Assembly (NCBI GenBank): GCA_041653595.1
Contig: JBAZFB010000008.1
Span: 1 to 62,663, forward strand
Source: Candidatus Omnitrophota bacterium
Lineage (GTDB): Bacteria > Omnitrophota > Gorgyraeia > Pluralincolimonadales > Pluralincolimonadaceae
Direction of reading: 5' to 3'
Length of the DNA: 62,663 bases
In this document: positions 1 through 6,334 of the stretch, piece after piece
Layout: each line of letters begins with the position of its first letter
How positions within the stretch are numbered: position 1 is the stretch's first letter
Position numbers and translations under genes: made by a program
The notes under the pieces: model-generated
Databases searched by the model: none
Seen by the model: the letters and a program-made list of their open reading frames with translations, nothing else
What the model was told of the DNA's origin: nothing

Positions 1-798
1 GCCGAGCTAAAAGAGAAGCTGCTGACCGCGGAGAACATCGAATATGTCTATAAAAAGGTGGAGAAGGCGGCCGCAGAAGGCCTTAATACGATACCGGACG
101 AGGTAAAGAAAAAGAAGGCGCAATACGAGAAGGTACAGCAGGAGATAAACAATTACTTGAATTTTATCAGAACAGGTAATCTCTCGAAAGCGGTTTCAGA
201 GGCCCTCTCCTCTGCCGAGAAGAAGAACGAGGAGTTGACCGGAGAAATAGGGTCTCTGGAGTTCCAGGAGAAGAAGAGCTTCAAAACGCCTCCTAAGGAA
301 TGGATAGACCATCGGTTGGCGAACCTGCGCGAGACCCTGAGTAAGGACACCATCTCTTCTGCCCTAGCGCTTAAAGAGCTGCTTTCGCCCATAATGCTTG
401 AACCGGTGCTGAGCAAGGACGCGGACTTCTACAGCCTTTTTACAGGGGAAGAAAAGGATTTTAAGCCCTATTACGTCGCTCATACCAAAATCGAAACCCT
501 TGCCCTCCTGGATGAGGAGAACAAGGGTTCGAATTGGTATCACTGGCGGAGAGTGGAGGATTCGAACCTCCGGTCGACTTACGTCGACAACGGTTTTCGA
601 GACCGCCGCATTCGACCGCTCTGCCAACTCTCCGCGAACTCAATCTTGGTGGTAGTGAAGCGGATCCCGCGGGTATATCCCGCGGGATTCATGCTTATCT
701 ACCTCGTTTATATAAACTCACCAACTCCGCCTTCCCAAGCACATGCCCCGTCATCATCTTCTCAACGGTCAGACGGCTTGCGTTTTTGGGAAGGTTAA
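1..798 (+). CDS. Large serine recombinase, C-terminal part (5' end outside window)
   Basis: The frame is open from base 1, so only the C-terminus is present. The visible part is lysine/glutamate-rich coiled coil followed by a segment ending LKELLSPIMLEPV. This matches the coiled-coil tail of large serine (resolvase-family) recombinases, where a closing L-x-x-L-L-x-x-I-x-L-x-P segment is typical. The catalytic serine domain and zinc ribbon would lie upstream of the window. After about residue 178 the frame enters the antisense of tRNA-Ser(CGA) and then the 3' end of the PEBP gene, ending only at 798. The last ~85 residues are therefore probably not original protein, and the native stop may have been separated when the element integrated. 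The gene is convergent with the tRNA and ends at its 3' end, the usual layout for an integrase next to its attachment site. Family call fairly sure; true C-terminus uncertain. Confidence 0.72.
   Translation, partial: AELKEKLLTAENIEYVYKKVEKAAAEGLNTIPDEVKKKKAQYEKVQQEINNYLNFIRTGNLSKAVSEALSSAEKKNEELTGEIGSLEFQEKKSFKTPPKEWIDHRLANLRETLSKDTISSALALKELLSPIMLEPVLSKDADFYSLFTGEEKDFKPYYVAHTKIETLALLDEENKGSNWYHWRRVEDSNLRSTYVDNGFRDRRIRPLCQLSANSILVVVKRIPRVYPAGFMLIYLVYINSPTPPSQAHAPSSSSQRSDGLRFWEG
544..633 (-). tRNA. tRNA-Ser(CGA)
   Basis: On the minus strand the acceptor arms GGAGAGT and ACTCTCC pair, followed by discriminator G and an encoded CCA (544-546). The anticodon loop CTCGAAA gives CGA. The long variable arm (around GTCGAC/GTCGAC) marks a class II serine tRNA, and the T-arm GGTTCGAATCC is standard. 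The 3' end abuts the serine recombinase reading frame on the opposite strand, suggesting this tRNA is an integration target. Its 5' flank carries a hairpin element shared with the second tRNA-Ser. Confidence 0.95.
646..696. repeat. tRNA-Ser 5'-flank hairpin element, copy 1
   Basis: This contains a perfect 10-bp palindrome, ATCCCGCGGG (664-673) and CCCGCGGGAT (679-688), with loop TATAT. It aligns without gaps over 51 columns (31 identical) to 1354-1404, and both copies start the same distance from their tRNA-Ser gene. At three positions the two copies differ on both sides of the stem so that pairing is kept. On the minus strand it lies between the PEBP gene and tRNA-Ser(CGA). It is not followed by a T run, so it is not a standard terminator. 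Confidence 0.6.
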
Positions 799-1219
799 GT
801 TTCAGGTCCAGCGCGTAAACTCTGAATATATACCTGTGCGTCCCGCTAGGCGGCGCAGGACTTACGTATTTATTCTTCCTTAAAGTATTAAGCCCCTCTG
901 TTCCCGGAATACTGTTCTCTTCGATCTTTGAAACAACCGGGATGTCATATACGACCCAGTGGGTGAACGTCCCGGACGGCGCATCAGGATCGTCCATTAT
1001 AAGCACGAGGCTCTGCGTCCCGGCGGGAATGCCTTCGATATCCAACTCAGGGTTCACGCCCTGCCCGTCAATGGTGAATTTTTTAGGCAGGTTGCCGTTG
1101 TTGGAAAATTCAGGAGATGTAAGGTTCATATTAACGCCTCCTTTGGGTTCGGCAGAGCAAATTCCAAAAGAAAATATAAAGAACAAAATTAACGATAAGC
1201 TAAAATATTTCCGAAACAT
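695..1219 (-). CDS. YbhB/YbcL family PEBP-like exported protein
   Basis: This 174-residue protein starts with a signal peptide (hydrophobic LSLILFFIFSFGICSA, likely cleaved after CSA), so it should be periplasmic or secreted. The mature part has the bacterial phosphatidylethanolamine-binding (Raf kinase inhibitor-like) layout: LTSPEFSNNGNLPKKFT near the start, then the ligand-pocket motifs D-D-P-D-A-P and T-H-W-V-V-Y-D-I-P, then a P-P-x-G-x-H-R-Y motif near residue 125. The family binds anionic or phospho-ligands; a substrate cannot be read from sequence. It sits between the two tRNA-Ser genes on the same strand. Its 3' end overlaps the runaway tail of the recombinase frame, which supports that tail being artefactual. 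Confidence 0.88.
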   Translation of the reverse strand: MFRKYFSLSLILFFIFSFGICSAEPKGGVNMNLTSPEFSNNGNLPKKFTIDGQGVNPELDIEGIPAGTQSLVLIMDDPDAPSGTFTHWVVYDIPVVSKIEENSIPGTEGLNTLRKNKYVSPAPPSGTHRYIFRVYALDLKLNLPKNASRLTVEKMMTGHVLGKAELVSLYKRGR

Positions 1220-1250
1220 GTTAGCCCTCTTATTCCTAAGGGAAATTTTA

Positions 1251-1341
1251 TGGCGGAGAGGCCGAGATTCGAACTCGGGGTGGGCATAACACCCACAACA
1301 GTTTTCAAGACTGCCGCTTTCAACCGCTCAGCCACCTCTCC
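1251..1341 (-). tRNA. tRNA-Ser(TGA)
   Basis: Acceptor arms GGAGAGG and CCTCTCC pair on the minus strand, followed by G and an encoded CCA (1251-1253). The anticodon loop CTTGAAA gives TGA. The long variable arm (GTGGGTGTTATGCCCAC) marks a class II serine tRNA. Its 5' flank is homologous to that of tRNA-Ser(CGA), including a covarying hairpin. Confidence 0.95.
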
Positions 1342-1353
1342 GCTCGCTCTATT

Positions 1354-1404
1354 TTAGTGGTAGCGAGCAGTATCCCGACGAATATGTCGTCGGGATACTC
1401 GCTT
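1354..1404. repeat. tRNA-Ser 5'-flank hairpin element, copy 2
   Basis: A perfect 12-bp palindrome, GTATCCCGACGA (1370-1381) and TCGTCGGGATAC (1387-1398), has loop ATATG and further outer pairing GCGA/TCGC. It is the ungapped counterpart of 646-696. On the minus strand it follows the M50-like protease gene and precedes tRNA-Ser(TGA). It may end or process that transcript, but there is no T run. Confidence 0.6.
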
Positions 1405-1450
1405 TGGCATATCCAAAAGTATCGCGAATTACACAACTATATCATATAGC

Positions 1451-2122
1451 TTACGCGCGCCTCAAGGAAAACATCTGCCTGAAGAGCCACAGGTACATAT
1501 CCCTCCCGACCTCGTAAGCGTTTATCGCGTAATTTTTTAACGAGAAATCAAAGAACACGAAATTCAGTATGGCCGCCGCGATGCTTAAATTTATCAGGTA
1601 TATCAGGACTATCGAAAAGAGGTAGCCGCTCTTGACCAGGTCCGGCTGTTTCGTCTTCAGGAACTCGACAGTCATGACGAAATGAAAAGTCAGCGTCAGT
1701 CCGACCGCGAAAAGGAAGACGCCGATAAAATCCCTTATATCCCAGATCTGCCTGGCGATGTACCAGATGAGGATCATCACCAGGGTATACGTCGGGAAGA
1801 AATAGGGCGCGAGGCTGATGAACAGGTTTGCCTTAGTCCCCTTCACCTCCCCGCCCTTCTTCGAGACCTTGAAGCTCTTGACCTTCCCGGCCGAGACGAA
1901 CATCGCCAGCGCGTGAGTCAGCTCGTGCCCAAAGATATATACGACATTCGGTTTGAAGAGCACCGTGTGCATTATCAGGTAGACGACGATGCCGAGAAGG
2001 AAAAACCACTGGTTACTGTCGACCGAATAGATCTTTCCTATCTCGTGATACAGAGAATAAGAGGCGGAGATGACAAACGGTATGGCGAGTATCGAGACGA
2101 TGAATTTTGTAATGCGGCCCAT
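1451..2122 (-). CDS. M50-type membrane metalloprotease-like protein
   Basis: This 223-residue integral membrane protein has about five or six hydrophobic segments. Its zinc-protease signature H-E-L-T-H is in FGHELTHALAMF near residue 66, set at the end of a membrane segment as in M50 (site-2/FtsH-independent intramembrane) peptidases. The second zinc ligand is not obvious by eye; short M50-like families often have a divergent one. Its ATG overlaps the serS stop by one base (TAATG), so it is probably translationally coupled as the last gene of the rpsB operon. The downstream element at 1354-1404 may mark the transcript end. The substrate is unknown. Confidence 0.7.
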   Translation of the reverse strand: MGRITKFIVSILAIPFVISASYSLYHEIGKIYSVDSNQWFFLLGIVVYLIMHTVLFKPNVVYIFGHELTHALAMFVSAGKVKSFKVSKKGGEVKGTKANLFISLAPYFFPTYTLVMILIWYIARQIWDIRDFIGVFLFAVGLTLTFHFVMTVEFLKTKQPDLVKSGYLFSIVLIYLINLSIAAAILNFVFFDFSLKNYAINAYEVGRDMYLWLFRQMFSLRRA

Positions 2123-3405
2123 TATTTTTTCGGCGGGACTATTTTGTCTTTTCCGTCCATATAAGGCCGGAGGACCTCCGGGATAGTCACGCTGCCGTCC
2201 TTGTTCTGGTAATTCTCGAGTATGGCGATGACCGTGCGCGCCATGGCCACGCCCGAGCCGTTTAACGTATGGACATATTCGGACTTGCCCGTATCTTTGG
2301 AGCGGAATTTTATGTTGGCGCGCCTCGCCTGGAAATCCTCGAAATTAGAGCAGCTCGAGACCTCAAGCCAGGCGTTGACGCCGGGGGCGAATGCCTCAAA
2401 ATCATAGCATTTCGCGGCCGAGAAGCTTAAATCGCCGGTAGATAACGCGACGATCCTGTATTGCAGGTCGAGTTTCTGGAGGACCTTCTCGGCGTTCCCG
2501 ACGAGTTTCTCGAGCTCGTCATAGGACGTGCCGGGTTTCACGAATTTGACCAACTCGACCTTGTCGAATTGGTGGACGCGCATCAGCCCCTTTGTGTCCT
2601 TTCCGTAAGAGCCGGCCTCGCGCCTGAAACACGCCGTATAGGCCGTGTAATAGACCGGAAGGGCTTCCTCGTCGAGTATCTCGTTCATATGGAGGTTCGT
2701 AAGCGGCACCTCCGCGGTCGGGACAAGGAACAGGTCCTCGTCTTTCAGCCGGTACATATCTTCCTCAAATTTAGGCAGCTGGCCCGTCCCTGTCATCGCG
2801 GCGCGGTTGACCAAGAACGGCGGGAAGATCTCCCTGTACCCGTGCTCCTTCGTGTGAAGGTCCAGCATAAAGTTTATCAAAGAACGCTCAAGTTTCGCCC
2901 CGTCGCCCTTAAAGAGCGGGAAATTGCTCCCGGTTATCTTCGCGGCGCGCGGGAAGTCCAATATATCGAGATATTCGCCCAGCTCGATATGCGTGAGCGG
3001 CTTGAAATCGAGTTTCCTCTCCTTGCCCCACGTCTTCACTATCTTATTTGCGGAGGCATCTTTGCCGACAGGCACGGACTCGTGCGGGATATTCGGGATA
3101 TTATACAGCGCGGCCTGGATATCCTTATCTATAGCCCTTATTTCCTCGTCGATAGATTTTTCTTTTTCCGAGATCGCCTTCATCCCGGAGATCTTCGCCT
3201 TGGCATCCTGTTTCTCGCGAAGAAGTTTCGCTATCTCGTCCGAGGCGATATTCTTATTGCGCTTTATCTCCTCCGTTTCCTTGAGGAGTTCGCGGCGTTT
3301 CCCGTCAAGCGCGAGCAGGCCGTCGATATCCGCGGGCTTGCCGCGTTCTTCGCAGGCCTTCTTCACCTTATCGGGATTATCTCTTATGAATTTTAAGTCT
3401 AGCAT
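2122..3405 (-). CDS. serS: Serine--tRNA ligase
   Basis: This 427-residue class II aminoacyl-tRNA synthetase charges tRNA-Ser (and tRNA-Sec where present). The N-terminal ~110 residues form the tRNA-binding coiled-coil arm, rich in K/E. The catalytic core shows motif 2-type sequence (CFRREAGSYGKDTKGLMRVHQFDKVE) and motif 3 near the end (NGSGVAMARTVIAILENYQ). The start at 3405 (MLDLKFIRD) is chosen because this is the family N-terminus; the longer open frame upstream only reads through tRNA-Lys. Two cognate tRNA-Ser genes lie within 3 kb downstream. It follows frr and tRNA-Lys in the translation operon. Confidence 0.97.
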   Translation of the reverse strand: MLDLKFIRDNPDKVKKACEERGKPADIDGLLALDGKRRELLKETEEIKRNKNIASDEIAKLLREKQDAKAKISGMKAISEKEKSIDEEIRAIDKDIQAALYNIPNIPHESVPVGKDASANKIVKTWGKERKLDFKPLTHIELGEYLDILDFPRAAKITGSNFPLFKGDGAKLERSLINFMLDLHTKEHGYREIFPPFLVNRAAMTGTGQLPKFEEDMYRLKDEDLFLVPTAEVPLTNLHMNEILDEEALPVYYTAYTACFRREAGSYGKDTKGLMRVHQFDKVELVKFVKPGTSYDELEKLVGNAEKVLQKLDLQYRIVALSTGDLSFSAAKCYDFEAFAPGVNAWLEVSSCSNFEDFQARRANIKFRSKDTGKSEYVHTLNGSGVAMARTVIAILENYQNKDGSVTIPEVLRPYMDGKDKIVPPKK

Positions 3406-3427
3406 GTCGGGTTCGCCGTAAAAAAAT

Positions 3428-3503
3428 TGGTGAGCCGCCTGAGACTTGAACTCAGCACCCACGGCTTAAAAGGCCGTTGCTCTACCGGATGAGCTAGCGG
3501 CTC
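3428..3503 (-). tRNA. tRNA-Lys(TTT)
   Basis: Acceptor arms GAGCCGC and GCGGCTC pair, followed by A and an encoded CCA (3428-3430). The anticodon loop CTTTTAA gives TTT. The gene lies 5 bp after the frr stop and 22 bp before serS on the same strand, so it is probably cut from the operon transcript. Confidence 0.95.
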
Positions 3504-3508
3504 ACTTG

Positions 3509-4084
3509 CTAAATCTCTGTTATCTCTTTTTCTTTGGCTGCCAAGAGTTCTTCGACTTTGGCGATATACCTGTCGGTCAGCTTCTGGATAGCGTCCTGGC
3601 CGGTGAACTTCTCGTCTTCCGTGATGATCTTCTCTTTTTCGATCTTCTTCAAATGCTCTATCGCCGCGTGGCGGACGTTCCTTACGGATATCCTGCCGTC
3701 CTCGGCCATCTTCTTTACCACCTTGGCCAGCTCGATGCGGCGCTCTTTCGAGAGGTCCGGTATCTGCAGACGGATGAGTTTCCCGTCATTCACCGGCGTT
3801 ATCCCGAGATCGGATTTTAATATGGCCTTCTCTATATCGCCGCAGACCGTCGCGTCCCACGGCTGGATCACTATGAGTTTCGCGTCGGGAGTCGATATCG
3901 CCGCGAGCGATTTTAAGGGCGTCGGCGTGCCGAAATAATCTACCCTTATGCCGTCGACAAGCGCCGGCGTCGCGCGGCCTGTGCGAACCGTGGAAAACTC
4001 GTGCGAGAGCACTTCCCCGCTCTTCTTCATCCTCGTTTCCGTGTCGATCAGGATCTCTTTTATGGTATGGCCTTCGAAGTCCAT
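3509..4084 (-). CDS. frr: Ribosome recycling factor
   Basis: This 191-residue protein acts with EF-G to split post-termination ribosomes. Length and sequence match the family: a coiled-coil helix bundle with the conserved RTGRATPALVD near residue 34, the domain II stretch YFGTPTPLKSLA, the IQPWD segment, and PDLSKERRIELAK with VRNVRH near residue 136. It lies 18 bp after pyrH in the standard rpsB-tsf-pyrH-frr order. Confidence 0.97.
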   Translation of the reverse strand: MDFEGHTIKEILIDTETRMKKSGEVLSHEFSTVRTGRATPALVDGIRVDYFGTPTPLKSLAAISTPDAKLIVIQPWDATVCGDIEKAILKSDLGITPVNDGKLIRLQIPDLSKERRIELAKVVKKMAEDGRISVRNVRHAAIEHLKKIEKEKIITEDEKFTGQDAIQKLTDRYIAKVEELLAAKEKEITEI

Positions 4085-4102
4085 CTCGCCCTCTCCTTCT
4101 TC

Positions 4103-4825
4103 TTATGAGACGGTCGTGCCTACTTTTTCACCGAGGCAGGCGCGTTTGATATTGCCTTTGACGTTTAAATTGAATACGACGATCGGCAGGCGGTTATCCA
4201 TGCAGAGGCTTATCGCGGTCGTGTCCATGACCTTGAGCCCCTTATTTATGACCTCTATATATTTCAGTTTGTCGTATTTCTTGGCGTGTTTGTCGACGAC
4301 CGGGTCGGCCGAATATATGCCGTCCACCTTCGTCGCCTTAAGTATGACATCCGCGCAGACCTCCACGGCCCTGAGCGCGGCCGCGGTATCAGTGGTAAAA
4401 TACGGGTTACCGGTGCCGCCGGCGAATATTACCACGCGGCCTTTTTCGAGATGGCGGATCGCCCTGCGCCTGATATACGGCTCGGCGATCTGCTCCATCT
4501 GTATGGCAGTCTGGACCCTGGTAAAACAACCTATCTTCTCGAGGGAATCCTGCAGCGCCATGCTGTTTATGACGGTCGCGAGCATGCCCATGTAGTCGGC
4601 GGTCGAGCGGTCCATCCCTTTTGCCGCGAATTTCTCGCCGCGGATGATATTTCCGCCGCCGATGACTACGGCTACCTCTATTCCCAGCTCCCTTACTTCC
4701 TTTATCCGCTCGGCGATATTGGAACAGGCCTGAGGGTCGATGCCGTAACCACGGTCGCCGCTTAACGCCTCCCCACTTATCTTCAGGAGCACTCTCTTGA
4801 ACAGCGGCTTGACCGTCTTGACCAT
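4103..4825 (-). CDS. pyrH: Uridylate kinase
   Basis: This 240-residue hexameric amino-acid-kinase-fold enzyme makes UDP from UMP for RNA and nucleotide-sugar synthesis. Visible motifs are the N-terminal LLKISGEAL, the glycine-rich GGGNIIRG near residue 56, the UMP-site segment DYMGMLATVINSMALQD, and GGTGNPYFTTDTAAALRA near residue 135. The gene starts 4 bp after the tsf stop, so it is probably coupled to it. Confidence 0.97.
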   Translation of the reverse strand: MVKTVKPLFKRVLLKISGEALSGDRGYGIDPQACSNIAERIKEVRELGIEVAVVIGGGNIIRGEKFAAKGMDRSTADYMGMLATVINSMALQDSLEKIGCFTRVQTAIQMEQIAEPYIRRRAIRHLEKGRVVIFAGGTGNPYFTTDTAAALRAVEVCADVILKATKVDGIYSADPVVDKHAKKYDKLKYIEVINKGLKVMDTTAISLCMDNRLPIVVFNLNVKGNIKRACLGEKVGTTVS

Positions 4826-4829
4826 CGCC

Positions 4830-5348
4830 TTATTCTCCTAATTGGTACCTTATGAATCTCCTGACTACTATATTCTCGCCGGTCTTTGCTATGATCTGCG
4901 TCACGTAATCCTTGATCGTAAGCGCCGGGTCCTTGATGAACGCCTGCTCGAAAAGACAGGCCTGTTTTATCTCCTCTTCGCTTAAGTCTTTCGGCGCGTC
5001 TTCCTTCTTGAGGTATTTCGGGCTTGTCGACGCTACCTGGAGCGAGAGGTCCCGGCACAATTTCTGGAAATCATCGGTCCTCGCCACGAAATCCGTCTCG
5101 CAGTTGATCTCGACCAGGACGCCTATCCTCGAGTCGTGATGGACGTAAGAGGATATGAGCCCGGCCTTGGCTGTGCGGGCGGCCTTCTTCTCGGCTATCT
5201 TTAATCCCTTCTCCTTCAAGATGGCCATCGCCTTATTGAAATCGCCGCCGGACTTGGCCAGCGCTTCCTTGCAATCCATGACCCCTGCGCCGGTGGTCTC
5301 CCTTAATTTCTTTACGTCTTCAGTTTTGATCTTCGCTGTGGCTGTCAT
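4830..5348 (-). CDS. tsf: Elongation factor Ts (short form)
   Basis: This 172-residue guanine-nucleotide exchange factor recycles EF-Tu. It has the N-terminal UBA-like motif VKKLRETTGAGVMDCKEAL and the EF-Tu-contact segment IGVLVEINCETDFVAR near residue 78. It is much shorter than the ~280-residue E. coli protein: only one core subdomain is present, as in the short EF-Ts type of thermophiles and some other phyla. It lies 4 bp after rpsB. Confidence 0.95.
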   Translation of the reverse strand: MTATAKIKTEDVKKLRETTGAGVMDCKEALAKSGGDFNKAMAILKEKGLKIAEKKAARTAKAGLISSYVHHDSRIGVLVEINCETDFVARTDDFQKLCRDLSLQVASTSPKYLKKEDAPKDLSEEEIKQACLFEQAFIKDPALTIKDYVTQIIAKTGENIVVRRFIRYQLGE

Positions 5349-5352
5349 CTAT

Positions 5353-6213
5353 TTAGACCTTCGTTGTTTTTTTGGTTTTTTTCGCTACGGGTTCTTCCGG
5401 GGCGGCCTTCTTTCCCTTGAGGACCTGCTTGCTCAGGTCTTCGACCGCTTCTTCGTCCACTTCGACCTTCTCTTCTTCGCCGGCTTCGGCCGCGACCCTT
5501 GCTTCTTCCGCTGCTTTTCCGTCGAGGTAGGCCTTCCTTCCCTGCATTATCGCGTCAGAGACCATGCCCGAAATAAGTTTTATCGAGCGGATGGCGTCGT
5601 CGTTGCCGGGTATCGGGTAATCTATCTTGTCCGGGTCGCAGTTGGTATCGATGAGCCCGACTACCGCCAGGCCCAGTTTATTCGCTTCGGCGACGGCGAT
5701 CTCCTCTTTCTTCGAGTCGACTATGAAAATGGCGGCAGGGACCTTGCCCATATCAAGCACGCCTTCGAGGACGCGGTTGAGTTTCGCCTGCTCCCTGGTA
5801 AGCTTTGCCACTTCTTTCTTGGAAAGCTTCTCCATGGTGCCGTCTTCCTTCATCCGGGTGATATCTTTATGCCTTTTTATCGATTTTTTGAGCGTCGCGA
5901 AGTTTGTGAGCATGCCGCCCAGCCAGCGCTCGGTCACGTAGAACATGCCGCTGCGCAGGGCCTCCTCCTTCATGACGTCCTTCGCCTGTTTCTTCGTCCC
6001 CACGAAGAGGATTATATCGCCTTTTGAGGCTATCTCCCTCAAATAGCCGAGCGCCCTCTCCAGCGCCTTCTCGGTCTTTTCCAGGTCGATAATGTAGATG
6101 CCGTTCTTCTCTCCGAAGATGAACTTCTTCATCTTGGGGTTCCAGCGCTTCTTCTGGTGGCCGAAGTGGACTCCCGCTTCAAGTAACTGTTTTATAGTCT
6201 GCGTAGCTGCCAA
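5353..6213 (-). CDS. rpsB: 30S ribosomal protein S2 (TTG start)
   Basis: With the chosen start the protein has 286 residues. The family N-terminus (IKQLLEAGVHFGHQKKRWNPKM) begins just after a TTG at 6211-6213, preceded by a very strong ribosome site AAGGAGGAGG with a 5-base gap. The longer open frame upstream covers only the leader. S2 hallmarks are FIFGEKNGIYIIDLEKT, RWLGGMLTNF near residue 100 and the D-P-D-x-I-D-Y-P-I-P-G-N-D-D-A segment near residue 190. The C-terminal ~60 residues are an alternating acidic/lysine-rich tail longer than in E. coli. It is the first gene of the translation operon, driven from 6306-6334. Confidence 0.96.
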   Translation of the reverse strand: MAATQTIKQLLEAGVHFGHQKKRWNPKMKKFIFGEKNGIYIIDLEKTEKALERALGYLREIASKGDIILFVGTKKQAKDVMKEEALRSGMFYVTERWLGGMLTNFATLKKSIKRHKDITRMKEDGTMEKLSKKEVAKLTREQAKLNRVLEGVLDMGKVPAAIFIVDSKKEEIAVAEANKLGLAVVGLIDTNCDPDKIDYPIPGNDDAIRSIKLISGMVSDAIMQGRKAYLDGKAAEEARVAAEAGEEEKVEVDEEAVEDLSKQVLKGKKAAPEEPVAKKTKKTTKV

Positions 6214-6299
6214 CGAAACCTCCTCCTTATGTTTATTTGCTTTCTGTCCTTGACTGCGGTCAAGGATCTCGCCCCTCTTTATGTTAGGGGCTCGATAAT
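6214..6299 (-). promoter_or_regulatory. rpsB leader RNA with two hairpins
   Basis: Between the predicted transcription start (about 6299) and the rpsB start the RNA can form two hairpins. The first is GCCCCT/AGGGGC (6271-6276 with 6286-6291). The second is a perfect 8-bp stem TCCTTGAC/GTCAAGGA (6247-6266) with a 4-base loop. The ribosome site lies downstream of both. S2 leaders are autoregulated in several phyla, but this one was not matched to a known family. Confidence 0.45.
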
Positions 6300-6305
6300 C
6301 GGGTG

Positions 6306-6334
6306 ATTTTAGCACAATTAGGGGGTTAATTCAA
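6306..6334 (-). promoter_or_regulatory. Sigma70-type promoter of the rpsB operon
   Basis: On the minus strand the -35 TTGAAT (6329-6334) and -10 TAAAAT (6306-6311) are separated by 17 bp. It overlaps the last codons of the msbA-like gene. It should drive rpsB-tsf-pyrH-frr-tRNA-Lys-serS-M50. Confidence 0.7.

Noticed and set aside
526..536. GGTTCGAATT on the plus strand next to tRNA-Ser(CGA), like a tRNA T-loop
   Set aside because: The flanking bases do not form a T-stem or acceptor stem, so it is not a tRNA or an evident tRNA fragment.
2461..3396. Long plus-strand open frame (311 codons) opposite serS
   Set aside because: Antisense to serS in full, rich in L/R/D without any recognisable domain.
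3406..3462. N-terminal extension of serS
   Set aside because: The extra codons are read from tRNA-Lys and the gap; the family start is at 3405.
6214..6315. ATG-start extension of rpsB
   Set aside because: The extra residues are encoded by the leader hairpins, while a TTG with a near-perfect ribosome site starts the conserved sequence.
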